From Candidatus Kosakonia sp. 282A-S69 (lineage in GTDB: Bacteria; Pseudomonadota; Gammaproteobacteria; Enterobacterales; Enterobacteriaceae), in contig NZ_JAROAU010000004.1 of assembly GCF_029433855.1 (NCBI RefSeq), positions 63,458 to 127,457 on the forward strand: 64,000 nt of DNA, written 5' to 3'. Position 1 is the first letter of the stretch; every line of letters begins with the position of its first letter. Of this stretch, positions 34,604-44,096 are shown one piece after another. The position numbers and the translations under genes were made by a program. Below the pieces are notes generated by a model. The model did not search any database. It was given only the letters and a program-made list of their open reading frames with translations, and was not told where the DNA came from.

Positions 34604-34690
34604 TCAGTTCTGAGTGTCGTCCACCGGTCTACCGCGCACAGTTAATGCGTTTAGTAGTAGTAGACCAGCGAAACGAACGTGACGAATCAT
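34604..34690 (-). CDS. leuL: leu operon leader peptide
   Basis: A 28-codon frame starting MIRHVRFAGLLLLNA, read on the minus strand from ATG 34690. It holds four successive leucine codons, all the rare CTA, as in E. coli leuL. Ribosome stalling at these codons when Leu-tRNA is scarce prevents the downstream attenuator hairpin from forming. GGGAG lies about 8 bases upstream of the ATG. It differs from the E. coli peptide at the C-terminal end but has the same length. Too short for most gene finders. Confidence 0.93.
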   Translation of the reverse strand: MIRHVRFAGLLLLNALTVRGRPVDDTQN

Positions 34691-34724
34691 GAATCTTGCT
34701 CCCGTGAAAATCGATATGCTTTTA

Positions 34725-34753
34725 GTGGTACTGGATACGCACTTTGATGTCAA
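34725..34753 (-). promoter_or_regulatory. leuLABCD promoter
   Basis: On the minus strand a consensus TTGACA (34753-34748) is followed after 17 bases by TACCAC (34730-34725). The spacer end GTATCCAG and the downstream CTAAAAGCATATCG are the same as in the E. coli leu promoter region, which supports the assignment despite the poor -10. Confidence 0.85.
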
Positions 34754-35169
34754 CCCCTCGATGAAAAGTGGCTACGTTGAAGCGCAAATCATCGCGCCGC
34801 GTTTTAGTTTAATCTGCTGTCTAATTAGCGGGATCGCGACATTCTTGCTTGTTGGGCTCATGAGACTTTTCGTAAGAAAAAGCGAAGGGTAGGCGGCAGA
34901 AATTAATAATCCTTTTCGGGAAGATGTTAAAGAAAATGGTAGGTAGGACGATCAACTTATGATTATCGTTACAAAACAGCTATAGAAATGAAAATATTAA
35001 AAAGTAATTTATATTACAGCGCTGAGTAATGCTTTTTTAAATTTGCTCCAGGAAATTAAATGTAAGCTTTATATATTCCTAAATTTTCACACTGCGCTTC
35101 TAATAATGCTATATGCGTGATAAATCATCTTCCTGAATATTATTATTACACAAGTCAAGGGAGTTTATC
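34754..35169. other. AT-rich leuO upstream region
   Basis: This stretch, between the leu promoter and leuO, becomes strongly AT-rich from about 34900, unlike the GC-rich genes around it. That is the usual state of the H-NS-silenced leuO promoter region. I see no convincing gene or clear single promoter; many TATAAT-like hexamers occur by composition. AAGGGAG at 35157-35163 is the leuO ribosome binding site. Confidence 0.6.
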
Positions 35170-36132
35170 ATGACGACGGATTGCAATTTTCCCGGGGAAA
35201 GTATTTATAATCAAAAAGTTAGTGACGGCGAGAAGCCGCAATTGCGTTCGGTAGATCTCAATTTACTGACCGTTTTTGACGCCGTTATGCAGGAGCAAAA
35301 CATTACGCGTGCAGCCCATGCGTTGGGTATGTCTCAGCCTGCTGTGAGTAATGCAGTTGCACGTCTTAAGGTGATGTTTAACGACGAACTTTTTGTTCGT
35401 TATGGGCGAGGTATTCAACCAACCGCGCGTTCGTATCAGCTTTTTGGTGCCATAAGACAGGCGCTGCAGTTGGTACAAAATGAACTGCCTGGCTCCGGTT
35501 TTGATCCACAAAGCAGCGAGCGTATTTTTAATCTTTGCGTATGCAGTCCACTCGATAATTTCTTGACTTCGGTTATTTACAATAATGTGAAAACCGTCGC
35601 ACCAAATATAAAACTGATATTTAAATCTGATCTCAATCACAGTACCGAGCATCAATTGCGCTATCAGGAAATAGAATTTGTGATCGGCTATGAAGAATTC
35701 CGTCGTCCGGAATTTTCCTGCGTCCCGCTGTTTAAAGATGAAATGGTGCTGGCAGTGAGCCAGCACCATCCGCGCATCGCTGAACTGACGACGGAAAGCC
35801 ACATCTTTAACGAGCAGCACGCCGTTGTTTCGCTGGAGCGCTACGCCTCTTTCAGCCAGCCCTGGTACGACACGGTCGAAAAGCGCAACCGTATTGCCTA
35901 TCAGGGAATGGCGCTGCCCAGCGTATTAAACGTCGTCTCTCAAACCCATCTGGTTGCCATTGCGCCGCGCTGGCTGGTGGAGCGCTTTGCCGGCGGGCTG
36001 GCGCTGCATTCACTGCCATTACCGCTTACGCTTAATAGCCGAACCTGCTGCCTCTCGTGGCACGAATCCGCCGGGCGTGATAAGGGGCACCAGTGGATGG
36101 AGGAGTTGCTGGTGTCGGTCTGTAGCCATTAA
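35170..36132 (+). CDS. leuO: LeuO, LysR-type global regulator
   Basis: A LysR-type regulator and H-NS antagonist that controls many stress, biofilm and defence genes in enterobacteria. It has 320 residues (E. coli 314), the extra ones lying in the variable N-terminal tail before [17 protein letters not shown]. The helix-turn-helix is in [23 protein letters not shown] (residues ~46-68), followed by the LysR effector domain. AAGGGAG stands 6 bases before the ATG. Its 5' part is AT-rich, its 3' part GC-rich like the surrounding genes. Confidence 0.96.
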   Translation: MTTDCNFPGESIYNQKVSDGEKPQLRSVDLNLLTVFDAVMQEQNITRAAHALGMSQPAVSNAVARLKVMFNDELFVRYGRGIQPTARSYQLFGAIRQALQLVQNELPGSGFDPQSSERIFNLCVCSPLDNFLTSVIYNNVKTVAPNIKLIFKSDLNHSTEHQLRYQEIEFVIGYEEFRRPEFSCVPLFKDEMVLAVSQHHPRIAELTTESHIFNEQHAVVSLERYASFSQPWYDTVEKRNRIAYQGMALPSVLNVVSQTHLVAIAPRWLVERFAGGLALHSLPLPLTLNSRTCCLSWHESAGRDKGHQWMEELLVSVCSH

Positions 36133-36139
36133 GTACCGT

Positions 36140-36178
36140 GCAGAATAAACCGGGTGGCAGATTTCTGGTTTATTCTGC
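36140..36178 (+). terminator. Stem-loop downstream of leuO
   Basis: GCAGAATAAACC (36140-36151) and GGTTTATTCTGC (36167-36178) form a perfect 12-bp stem with a 15-base loop, starting 8 bases after the leuO stop. Only a short T-stretch follows, so it is a probable but not classic terminator. Confidence 0.6.
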
Positions 36179-36193
36179 CTTTGTTGAAATAAG

Positions 36194-36208
36194 TACTATT
36201 TTATTCTG
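36194..36208. promoter_or_regulatory. Candidate Lrp-binding site upstream of ilvIH
   Basis: TACTATTTTATTCTG agrees with 13 of 15 positions of the Lrp consensus YAGHAWATTWTDCTR. E. coli ilvIH is activated by Lrp bound to several upstream sites. This one lies about 310 bases before ilvI. The rest of 36179-36518 has no gene; the ilvI Shine-Dalgarno GGAGG is at 36508-36512. Confidence 0.45.
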
Positions 36209-36518
36209 ATTTACTCCGGTAGCGAATCTCTGCACGACGTTAAAAATGCATGAATTACTAAACATTCCCTTATCACAGCGATCAATGGTCATCGTCGCGG
36301 CTTATCACAGACGTTTTCACCAGCTCTTCATTTAAGACCTCCTGTTTCTGCTTTTCCTGAGACTTTTCCGCGCCTGAGGTCGGATTGCCTGCCAGATTTT
36401 GAGCGGTTATGGTAACTGCCATTCATAATCAGAAAGCAGGATGTCCTGTTCTGAACAGAGCGACAGTGCAGACATGAGTTCTGCCGTCAGTCGTCAAACG
36501 TAAGCCTGGAGGCAAAGC

Positions 36519-38243
36519 ATGGAGATGTTGTCTGGAGCCGAGATGGTCGTCCGATCGCTCATCGATCAAGGCGTAAAGAAGGTGTTCGGCTACCCCGGGG
36601 GCGCAGTACTTGATATCTACGACGCCCTGCATACCGTCGGCGGCATCGAACATGTGCTGGTGCGCCACGAGCAGGCGGCCGTTCATATGGCAGACGGGCT
36701 GGCGCGCGCGACAGGTGAAGTGGGCGTGGTACTGGTCACTTCCGGTCCCGGCGCGACGAATGCGATTACCGGTATTGCGACAGCCTATATGGACTCCATC
36801 CCTCTGGTAGTGCTCTCCGGTCAGGTAGCGACCTCGCTGATTGGTTACGACGCCTTCCAGGAGTGCGACATGGTGGGCATCTCCCGCCCGGTGGTGAAAC
36901 ACAGCTTTCTGGTGAAACAGACGGAAGACATCCCCGGCGTTTTAAAAAAGGCCTTCTGGCTCGCCGCCAGCGGACGCCCCGGGCCGGTAGTGGTGGATCT
37001 GCCGAAAGATATTATGAACCCCGCGAATAAGTTGCCCTACCTCTGGCCGGAGTCGGTCAGCATGCGCTCCTATAACCCAACAACGCAGGGACATAAAGGG
37101 CAGATCAAACGCGCGTTGCAGACCCTGGTTGCCGCCAAAAAGCCGGTGTTTTATGTGGGTGGCGGCGCCATTACCTCTGCCTGCGACGCACCGCTGCGCC
37201 AGCTTGCGGAAGCACTGAATGCGCCGGTGGTCTCTTCATTAATGGGGCTGGGCGTCTTCCCGGCTTCCCATCGCCAGTCGCTCGGCATGCTTGGGATGCA
37301 CGGCACGTATGAAGCGAATATGACGATGCACCACGCTGATGTGATCTTTGCGGTCGGCGTGCGTTTTGACGATCGCACCACCAATAACTTGCTGAAGTAC
37401 TGCCCTGACGCGACCGTGCTGCATATCGATATCGATCCCACTTCTATCTCTAAAACCGTGCAGGCGGATGTGCCGATTGTCGGCGATGCGCGCCAGGTTC
37501 TTGAGCAGATGCTGGAGTTGCTGGAGCAGGAGCGTGCGTCGCAGTCGCACGATGAGATCCGCGACTGGTGGCTGCGCATTGAGCAGTGGCGCGCGCGCCA
37601 CTGCCTGAAATATGACACGCAAAGCGAAAGCATTAAGCCGCAGGCGGTGATTGAAGCGGTCTGGCGTTTGACCAATGGCGACGCTTACGTCACCTCTGAT
37701 GTTGGTCAGCATCAGATGTTTGCCGCACTCTATTACCGCTTTGATAAACCGCGCCGCTGGATCAACTCCGGCGGGCTCGGCACCATGGGCTTTGGCTTGC
37801 CCGCCGCGTTAGGCGTAAAAATGGCGCTGCCGGATGAGACAGTGATCTGCGTCACCGGCGACGGCAGTATCCAGATGAATATCCAGGAGCTTTCTACAGC
37901 ATTGCAATATGAGCTGCCGGTGCTGGTTCTCAATCTGAACAACCGCTATCTCGGCATGGTGAAGCAGTGGCAGGACATGATTTATTCCGGACGTCACTCG
38001 CAATCCTATATGGAGTCTTTACCGGATTTTGCCCGTCTCGCCGAAGCGTATGGCCATGTCGGCATTCGCATTACCCGCCCGGAGGAGCTGGAGGTGAAGC
38101 TCGCCGAGGCGCTGGAGCAGGTAAAAAACAATCGTCTGGTATTCGTTGACGTCACCGTTGACGGAAGTGAACACGTTTATCCGATGCAGATCCGCGGCGG
38201 CGGCATGGATGAGATGTGGTTAAGCAAAACGGAGAGAACCTGA
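36519..38243 (+). CDS. ilvI: Acetolactate synthase III, catalytic subunit
   Basis: Condenses two pyruvates, or pyruvate with 2-oxobutyrate, in the first shared step of valine, leucine and isoleucine synthesis. A TPP enzyme of 574 residues with three Rossmann-like domains, the same length as E. coli. The catalytic glutamate lies in [12 protein letters not shown] near residue 48 and the TPP motif GDGSIQMN starts near residue 447. A strong GGAGG precedes the ATG by 6 bases. ilvH follows after 2 bases. Confidence 0.98.
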   Translation: MEMLSGAEMVVRSLIDQGVKKVFGYPGGAVLDIYDALHTVGGIEHVLVRHEQAAVHMADGLARATGEVGVVLVTSGPGATNAITGIATAYMDSIPLVVLSGQVATSLIGYDAFQECDMVGISRPVVKHSFLVKQTEDIPGVLKKAFWLAASGRPGPVVVDLPKDIMNPANKLPYLWPESVSMRSYNPTTQGHKGQIKRALQTLVAAKKPVFYVGGGAITSACDAPLRQLAEALNAPVVSSLMGLGVFPASHRQSLGMLGMHGTYEANMTMHHADVIFAVGVRFDDRTTNNLLKYCPDATVLHIDIDPTSISKTVQADVPIVGDARQVLEQMLELLEQERASQSHDEIRDWWLRIEQWRARHCLKYDTQSESIKPQAVIEAVWRLTNGDAYVTSDVGQHQMFAALYYRFDKPRRWINSGGLGTMGFGLPAALGVKMALPDETVICVTGDGSIQMNIQELSTALQYELPVLVLNLNNRYLGMVKQWQDMIYSGRHSQSYMESLPDFARLAEAYGHVGIRITRPEELEVKLAEALEQVKNNRLVFVDVTVDGSEHVYPMQIRGGGMDEMWLSKTERT

Positions 38244-38245
38244 TT

Positions 38246-38737
38246 ATGCGCCGGATACTGTCTGTCTTACTGGAAAACGAATCGGGGGCGTTGTCGCGCG
38301 TCATCGGCCTCTTCTCACAGCGTGGCTACAACATTGAGAGCCTGACGGTCGCGCCAACGGACGATCCAACGTTGTCGCGGATGACGATCCAGACCGTGGG
38401 CGATCAAAAAGTCCTCGAACAGATCGAGAAGCAGCTGCACAAGCTGGTTGACGTACTGCGCGTTAACGAGCTGGGGCAGGGGGCCTACGTTGAGCGTGAG
38501 ATCATGCTGGTGAAGATCCAGGCCAGCGGCTATGGAAGGGAAGAGGTGAAACGCAACGCGGAGATCTTCCGTGGGCAGATTATTGACGTCACACCGTCGA
38601 TTTACACGGTTCAGCTCGCCGGCACCAGCGACAAGCTGGATGCGTTTCTCGCCACAATTCGTGATGTGGCGAAGATTGTTGAAGTGGCGCGATCCGGCGT
38701 GGTCGGCTTATCACGCGGCGATAAAATCATGCGCTGA
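38246..38737 (+). CDS. ilvH: Acetolactate synthase III, regulatory subunit
   Basis: The small subunit that stimulates IlvI and confers valine feedback inhibition. It has 163 residues, as in E. coli; the start is ATG 38246, just after GGAGAG at 38231-38236. The N-terminal ACT domain begins [19 protein letters not shown], with the valine-site glycine/asparagine region in [12 protein letters not shown]. It forms a two-gene operon with ilvI and ends before a strong terminator. Confidence 0.97.
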   Translation: MRRILSVLLENESGALSRVIGLFSQRGYNIESLTVAPTDDPTLSRMTIQTVGDQKVLEQIEKQLHKLVDVLRVNELGQGAYVEREIMLVKIQASGYGREEVKRNAEIFRGQIIDVTPSIYTVQLAGTSDKLDAFLATIRDVAKIVEVARSGVVGLSRGDKIMR

Positions 38738-38760
38738 TGCGAACAAGGTTCCACATTTTT

Positions 38761-38791
38761 AAGCCCGGCTGATTATGCCGGGCTTTTTTTT
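38761..38791 (+). terminator. ilvIH terminator
   Basis: AAGCCCGGC (38761-38769) pairs with GCCGGGCTT (38777-38785) across a 7-base loop, followed by a run of T to 38791. A classic Rho-independent terminator 23 bases after ilvH. Confidence 0.93.
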
Positions 38792-38914
38792 GCGAAATCA
38801 GCCGGAAGCAGAGAGAAAAGCGGTTGCCGCAGTTACCTTTCTGCGCTTAGATGTTATGGAAATTAACCTATATCCCTAAAAAGGTTATGGTGCGCATCAT
38901 TTTAAGGGGCAATT

Positions 38915-39919
38915 GTGAAACTGGATGAAATCGCCCGGCTCGCCGGCGTCTCACGAACCACGGCAAGCTACGTCATCAACGGAAAGGCGAAGCAGTATCG
39001 TGTCAGCGATAAAACCGTTGAGAAAGTTATGGCGGTCGTTCGTGAGCATAACTACCACCCGAACGCGGTGGCGGCTGGGTTACGAGCAGGACGCACCCGA
39101 TCGATTGGACTGGTCATTCCCGATCTGGAAAACACAAGCTATACCCGTATCGCCAACTATCTGGAGCGGCAGGCGCGGCAGCGTGGCTACCAGCTGCTGA
39201 TCGCCTGCTCTGAAGATCAGCCCGATAACGAGATGCGTTGCATCGAACATCTGCTGCAACGGCAGGTGGATGCGATCATCGTCTCGACCTCGCTTCCACC
39301 GGAACATCCTTTCTATCAGCGCTGGGCTAACGACGCCTTCCCGATTGTCGCGCTCGATCGCGCGCTGGATCGTGAACACTTCACCAGCGTCGTGGGTGCC
39401 GATCAGGAGGATTCAGAGATGCTGGCGGCGGAGCTGCGCAAAATGCCGGCAGAGCGCGTGCTCTATTTAGGCGCACTGCCGGAGCTCTCAGTGAGCTTCC
39501 TGCGCGAGCAGGGTTTCCGCACCGCCTGGAAAGACGATCCGCGTGAAGTGAAGTACCTCTACGCCAATGGCTACGAGCGTGAAGCCGCCGCCCAGTTATT
39601 TGAAAAGTGGCTGGAAACGAACGAAATGCCGGAAGCGATGTTTATCACCTCTTTTGCCCTGCTACAGGGTGTGCTGGATGTGACGCTGCGCCGCGATGGC
39701 AAACTGCCGTCCAATCTGGCGATTGCCACCTTTGGCGATCATGAGCTGCTCGATTTCCTGCAGTGTCCGGTGCTGGCGGTCGCGCAGCGTCACCGTGACG
39801 TCGCTGAGCGGGTGCTGGAGATTGTGCTGGCAAGCCTCGATGAACCCCGTAAGCCGAAGCCGGGATTGAGCCGTATTCGACGTAATCTCTATCGCCGGGG
39901 CATATTAAGCCGCGTATAA
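38915..39919 (+). CDS. cra: Cra (FruR), catabolite repressor/activator
   Basis: A LacI-family regulator that responds to fructose 1-phosphate (and fructose 1,6-bisphosphate) and balances glycolysis against gluconeogenesis. It has 334 residues, equal to E. coli. The N-terminal helix-turn-helix is [20 protein letters not shown], followed by a hinge and a periplasmic-binding-protein-like sensor domain. The start is GTG 38915, with AAGGGG 5 bases upstream, as in E. coli. It stands alone between two terminators. Confidence 0.98.
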   Translation: MKLDEIARLAGVSRTTASYVINGKAKQYRVSDKTVEKVMAVVREHNYHPNAVAAGLRAGRTRSIGLVIPDLENTSYTRIANYLERQARQRGYQLLIACSEDQPDNEMRCIEHLLQRQVDAIIVSTSLPPEHPFYQRWANDAFPIVALDRALDREHFTSVVGADQEDSEMLAAELRKMPAERVLYLGALPELSVSFLREQGFRTAWKDDPREVKYLYANGYEREAAAQLFEKWLETNEMPEAMFITSFALLQGVLDVTLRRDGKLPSNLAIATFGDHELLDFLQCPVLAVAQRHRDVAERVLEIVLASLDEPRKPKPGLSRIRRNLYRRGILSRV

Positions 39920-39931
39920 ATAAAGGCAATT

Positions 39932-39959
39932 AAGGCAGCGCGAGCTGCCTTTTCCTTTT
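39932..39959 (+). terminator. cra terminator
   Basis: AAGGCAGC (39932-39939) and GCTGCCTT (39944-39951) form an 8-bp stem with a GCGA tetraloop, followed by a T-rich tail to 39959. Confidence 0.9.
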
Positions 39960-40449
39960 CACCATTTCGCCTTAATCAAAATAGTGCTTTTTAACTCATC
40001 AGATAAATCCTTAATTTACGAAGATGCTCTGATTTATTATTTCTTTAAGTTTCTTTACTTCCGATTTGTACTCGCCCGTTAAGAAGTTACTGATGATGAT
40101 TTCTGTATTGAATTGTTACATCTACTGAACACATTCGATTAATTAACAACCACTTTCGATGAAGGGATCTTCGCCTTAGCGAAACCAGGGCTAAGTAAGT
40201 GCCAGGAGCTGCATCTGGCGCTGTTAAGTCGCGCCGTTATGCCTTAAAATGCCGCCCGCGTCGCAAACTGACACTTTATATTTCGCGTACAGAAACGGAA
40301 TGGTCTGAAACCCCGGACCCTATATTCCCCCCTTTTTTCTTGCAAATATTCATGACGTTAATTTGCCTCGTAAGCTGAGCACTATTTCACCGACGCTGAT
40401 ATTGATTACGAATAAGGGATCTTTTGTTCTTGTTGGCCTTTGCGCTGGC
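39960..40449. other. Long intergenic region between cra and the dcw promoter
   Basis: About 490 bases without an open frame that looks real on either strand. The first 200 bases are AT-rich. Two small adjacent stem-loops occur: TTCGC/GCGAA with a CTTA loop (40170-40183) and GCCAG/CTGGC (40201-40219). I cannot assign a small RNA or a transcription factor site here; the sequence may be a long leader or simply spacer. Confidence 0.5.
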
Positions 40450-40479
40450 TTGACAAGCTTTTCCTCCGCTCCGTAAACT
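40450..40479 (+). promoter_or_regulatory. Pmra, main promoter of the dcw cluster
   Basis: A perfect TTGACA (40450-40455) is followed after 17-18 bases by GTAAACT (40473-40479). The stretch TTGACAAGCTTTTCCTC and the -10 region are the same as in E. coli Pmra, which drives transcription from mraZ deep into the cluster. Confidence 0.88.
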
Positions 40480-40486
40480 CCCTCGG

Positions 40487-40511
40487 TGGGGATTTGTGGG
40501 ATAAAGTGGTG
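40487..40511 (+). promoter_or_regulatory. MraZ-binding boxes
   Basis: Three pentamers TGGGG, TGGGA and TGGTG start at 40487, 40497 and 40507, exactly 10 bases apart, directly downstream of the promoter. TGGGN repeats with this spacing are the known MraZ operator, so mraZ likely represses its own operon here. Confidence 0.85.
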
Positions 40512-40539
40512 GAAATGATCATGCGGGGGTAAACCGGAC

Positions 40540-40998
40540 ATGTTCCGTGGCGCGACGTTAGTCAATCTCGACAGCAAAGGGCGGTTATCCGTTCCGACCC
40601 GTTATCGGGATTCGCTGCAGGAGAGTGCCTCCGGTCAGATGGTCTGTACCATAGATATTCGCCACACATGCCTGCTGCTTTACCCTCTGCCCGAATGGGA
40701 AATTATCGAGCAAAAACTGTCGTGGCTGTCGAGCATGAACCCGCTTGAGCGGCGCGTACAACGTTTATTGCTGGGGCATGCCAGCGAGTGCCAGATGGAT
40801 AGCGCCGGTCGCATCTTAATTGCGCCTGTCTTACGGCAGCACGCCGGGCTAACCAAAGAAGTGATGCTGGTCGGACAGTTCAATAAGTTTGAGCTGTGGG
40901 ACGAAACGACCTGGTATCAACAGGTCAGGGAAGATATTGACGCTGAGCAATCCGGTTCCGAAGGACTTTCGGATCGGTTGCAGGATTTGTCTCTTTAA
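40540..40998 (+). CDS. mraZ: MraZ, transcriptional regulator of the dcw cluster
   Basis: A conserved DNA-binding protein that represses the mra promoter by binding TGGGN repeats. It has 152 residues, as in E. coli, with two tandem SpoVT/AbrB-like domains; each holds a DxxGR block (DSKGRLSVP near residue 9 and DSAGRILIA near residue 86). It is the first gene of the division and cell wall cluster, and its TAA overlaps the rsmH ATG. Confidence 0.97.
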   Translation: MFRGATLVNLDSKGRLSVPTRYRDSLQESASGQMVCTIDIRHTCLLLYPLPEWEIIEQKLSWLSSMNPLERRVQRLLLGHASECQMDSAGRILIAPVLRQHAGLTKEVMLVGQFNKFELWDETTWYQQVREDIDAEQSGSEGLSDRLQDLSL

Positions 40999-41942
40999 TG
41001 ATGATGGAAAATTTTAAACACACAACGGTGCTGTTGGATGAGGCCGTTAACGGCCTGAATATTCGTCCGGATGGCATTTACATTGATGGCACTTTTGGTC
41101 GCGGTGGTCACTCGCGCCTGATCCTCTCCCAACTGGGGGCGGAAGGCCGCTTGCTGGCAATCGACCGCGATCCGCAGGCAATTGAAGTTGCGAAGACCAT
41201 TAATGACCCGCGCTTCTCCATCATTCATGGACCCTTTTCTGCGCTCGCTGATTATGTCAGCGAGCGCGATCTTATTGGCAAGATCGACGGTATTCTTCTC
41301 GATCTTGGCGTCTCTTCACCGCAGCTTGACGATCCGGAACGCGGCTTCTCCTTTATGCGAGACGGTCCGCTGGATATGCGTATGGATCCGACGCGCGGCC
41401 AGTCTGCCGCCCAGTGGCTGCAAACCGCAGACGAGGCGGATATCGCCTGGGTGCTGAAAACCTTCGGCGAAGAGCGCTTTGCGAAACGCATCGCCCGTGC
41501 CATCGTCGAGCGCAACCGCCTCGATCCGATGACCCGCACCAAAGCGCTGGCGGAAGTGGTAGCAGCGGCGACGCCGATAAAAGATAAGTTTAAACATCCC
41601 GCGACCCGTACCTTCCAGGCGGTGCGCATCTGGGTGAACAGTGAACTGGAGGAGATAGAGCAGGCGCTAAAAAACTCGCTCGATGTGCTGGCCCCGGGAG
41701 GCCGGCTTTCTGTCATTAGCTTCCACTCGCTGGAAGATCGCATTGTGAAGCGCTTTATGCGTGAGCAAAGCCGTGGCCCGCAGGTTCCTGCCGGGCTGCC
41801 GATGACCGAAGCGCAACTCAGCAAGCTGGGTGGCCGTCAACTGCGAGCCTTAGGAAAAATGATGCCGGGCGAAGAAGAAGTGGCGGAAAACCCACGCGCC
41901 CGTAGTTCAGTTCTGCGTATTGCAGAGAGGACGAACGCATGA
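40998..41942 (+). CDS. rsmH: 16S rRNA (cytosine1402-N4)-methyltransferase
   Basis: Adds the N4 methyl to m4Cm1402 in the decoding centre of 16S rRNA (older name mraW). It has 314 residues counting three initial methionines (E. coli 313). The SAM-binding motif is [11 protein letters not shown] at about residues 30-40, and [12 protein letters not shown] follows near 98. I kept the first ATG, which overlaps the mraZ stop (TAATG) as in E. coli. It overlaps ftsL by 4 bases. Confidence 0.97.
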   Translation: MMMENFKHTTVLLDEAVNGLNIRPDGIYIDGTFGRGGHSRLILSQLGAEGRLLAIDRDPQAIEVAKTINDPRFSIIHGPFSALADYVSERDLIGKIDGILLDLGVSSPQLDDPERGFSFMRDGPLDMRMDPTRGQSAAQWLQTADEADIAWVLKTFGEERFAKRIARAIVERNRLDPMTRTKALAEVVAAATPIKDKFKHPATRTFQAVRIWVNSELEEIEQALKNSLDVLAPGGRLSVISFHSLEDRIVKRFMREQSRGPQVPAGLPMTEAQLSKLGGRQLRALGKMMPGEEEVAENPRARSSVLRIAERTNA

Positions 41943-42304
41943 TCGGCAGAGTGTCAGAGACCCTCAGCAAAGTTAAGGGATCGTTAGGAAGCAGCGAGCG
42001 CCATGCCTTGCCTGGCGTGATCGGCGACGATCTTTTGCGGTTCGGGAAACTGCCACTCTGCCTGTTCATTTGCATCATCATGACGGCCATTACGGTCGTC
42101 ACCACCGCGCACCATACCCGTTTGTTGACCGCACAGCGCGAACAACTGGTGATTGAGCGCGATGCGCTGGATATCGAATGGCGCAACCTGATTCTTGAAG
42201 AGAACGCCCTCGGCGATCATAGCCGGGTCGAACGGATTGCCACTGAGAAGCTGCAGATGCAGCACGTCGATCCTTCCCAGGAAAATATTGTGGTGCAGAA
42301 ATAG
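41939..42304 (+). CDS. ftsL: Cell division protein FtsL
   Basis: A bitopic membrane protein that forms the FtsQLB complex and helps switch on septal peptidoglycan synthesis by FtsWI. It has 121 residues, equal to E. coli: cytoplasmic tail 1-37, membrane helix about 38-57 ([20 protein letters not shown]), and a periplasmic coiled coil ([20 protein letters not shown]). It begins inside the rsmH stop region (ATGA), so it is translationally coupled. Confidence 0.97.
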   Translation: MIGRVSETLSKVKGSLGSSERHALPGVIGDDLLRFGKLPLCLFICIIMTAITVVTTAHHTRLLTAQREQLVIERDALDIEWRNLILEENALGDHSRVERIATEKLQMQHVDPSQENIVVQK

Positions 42305-42329
42305 CGATGAAAAAGGAACAACCCAGCGC

Positions 42330-44096
42330 ATGAAAGCCGCGGCGAAGATGGTGAAAGCGAAACGCCAGGAAGAGCAGGCCAACTTTATTAGTTGGCGTTT
42401 TGCGTTGCTTTGCGGCTGTATTTTATTGGCGCTGGGCTTCCTGGTTGGCCGCGTCGCGTATCTGCAAATCATCAACCCCGATATGCTGGTGCGCCAGGGC
42501 GATATGCGCTCGCTGCGCGTGCAGGAAGTGGCGACCTCACGCGGGATGATCACCGACCGTTCCGGGCGTCCGCTGGCGGTCAGCGTGCCGGTCAAAGCGA
42601 TCTGGGCTGACCCGAAAGAGCTGCACGATGCAGGCGGCGTGACGCTGGATAATCGCTGGAAAGCGCTCTCCGATGCGCTCAACATGCCGCTCGATCAGCT
42701 CGCCTCACGCATCAACGCCAACCCGAAGATGCGCTTCATCTATCTTGCCCGCCAGGTCAATCCGGATCTGGGGGACTACATCAAAAAACTCAAGCTTCCC
42801 GGCATTCATCTGCGCGAAGAGTCGCGCCGCTACTACCCGTCCGGCGAAGTGACCGCTCACCTGATTGGCTTTACCAACGTCGACAGCCAGGGGATTGAAG
42901 GGGTCGAGAAGAGCTTTGATAAGTGGCTTACCGGGCAGCCGGGCGAGCGTATTGTGCGTAAAGATCGCTATGGCCGCGTGATTGAGGATATCTCCTCGAC
43001 CGACAGCCAGGCGGCGCACAACCTTGCGCTGAGCATTGACGAACGTTTGCAGGCGCTGGTTTACCGCGAGCTGAACAACGCCGTGGCGTTTAACAAAGCC
43101 GAGTCCGGCAGCGCCGTGCTGGTGGATGTCAACACCGGCGAAGTGCTGGCTATGGCTAACAGCCCCTCCTATAACCCGAACAACTTCTCCGGCACCTCCA
43201 AAGATTCGATGCGTAACCGCGCCATCACCGACGTTTTTGAACCCGGTTCAACAGTGAAACCGATGGTGGTGATGACCGCTCTGCAACGCGGTGTGGTGAA
43301 CCCAAATACGGTGCTCAACACCGTGCCTTACCGAATTAACGGTCACGAAATCAAAGACGTGGCGCGCTATAGCGAATTGACCCTCACCGGGGTGCTGCAG
43401 AAGTCGAGTAACGTCGGCGTATCCAGGCTGGCGTTAGCGATGCCCTCCTCAGCGTTAGTAGATACTTACTCACGTTTTGGACTGGGAAAAACGACCAATT
43501 TGGGGATGGTCGGAGAACGCAGTGGCTTATTTCCTCAAAAACAACGGTGGTCTGACATAGAGAGGGCCACCTTCTCTTTCGGCTACGGGCTAATGGTAAC
43601 GCCGTTACAGTTAGCGCGAGTCTACGCAACCATTGGCAGCTATGGCATCTATCGCCCGCTGTCGATTACCAAAGTCGACCCACCGGTACCGGGTGAGCGC
43701 GTCTTCAACGAATCCATCGTCCGCACCGTGGTGCACATGATGGAGAGCGTGGCGCTGCCGGGCGGCGGCGGGGTCAAAGCGGCCATCAAGGGCTATCGCA
43801 TCGCGATCAAAACCGGTACGGCGAAAAAAGTCGGGCCGGATGGGCGCTACATCAACAAATACATTGCATACACTGCGGGCGTCGCGCCTGCCAGCCGGCC
43901 GCGCTTTGCGCTGGTGGTGGTCATTAACGATCCGCAAGCGGGCAAATACTACGGTGGCGCGGTCTCTGCGCCGGTCTTCGGTGCCATCATGGGCGGCGTA
44001 CTGCGCACCATGAATATCGAACCGGATGCGCTGACCACGGGCGAAAAAAGTGAGTTTGTAATTAATCAAGGCGAGGGATCAGGTGGCAGATCGTAA
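42330..44096 (+). CDS. ftsI: FtsI (PBP3), septal peptidoglycan transpeptidase
   Basis: The class B penicillin-binding protein that crosslinks septal peptidoglycan, target of aztreonam and cephalexin. It has 588 residues from ATG 42330, equal to E. coli. A single membrane helix lies at about 24-40. By alignment the active-site serine is Ser307 in GSTVKP, followed by SSN (359-361) and KTGT (494-497). No insertion is apparent near the 333-338 segment that gives aztreonam resistance in some E. coli. An AAGGA lies 12 bases upstream. The end overlaps murE by 14 bases. Confidence 0.97.
   Translation: MKAAAKMVKAKRQEEQANFISWRFALLCGCILLALGFLVGRVAYLQIINPDMLVRQGDMRSLRVQEVATSRGMITDRSGRPLAVSVPVKAIWADPKELHDAGGVTLDNRWKALSDALNMPLDQLASRINANPKMRFIYLARQVNPDLGDYIKKLKLPGIHLREESRRYYPSGEVTAHLIGFTNVDSQGIEGVEKSFDKWLTGQPGERIVRKDRYGRVIEDISSTDSQAAHNLALSIDERLQALVYRELNNAVAFNKAESGSAVLVDVNTGEVLAMANSPSYNPNNFSGTSKDSMRNRAITDVFEPGSTVKPMVVMTALQRGVVNPNTVLNTVPYRINGHEIKDVARYSELTLTGVLQKSSNVGVSRLALAMPSSALVDTYSRFGLGKTTNLGMVGERSGLFPQKQRWSDIERATFSFGYGLMVTPLQLARVYATIGSYGIYRPLSITKVDPPVPGERVFNESIVRTVVHMMESVALPGGGGVKAAIKGYRIAIKTGTAKKVGPDGRYINKYIAYTAGVAPASRPRFALVVVINDPQAGKYYGGAVSAPVFGAIMGGVLRTMNIEPDALTTGEKSEFVINQGEGSGGRS

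Noticed and set aside
34689-34892. 67-codon plus-strand frame with a hydrophobic segment near its end, opposite leuL and the leu promoter
   Set aside because: It starts inside leuL and crosses the conserved leu promoter on the other strand, with no ribosome binding site of note. The hydrophobic stretch makes a small membrane protein conceivable, but nothing else supports it.
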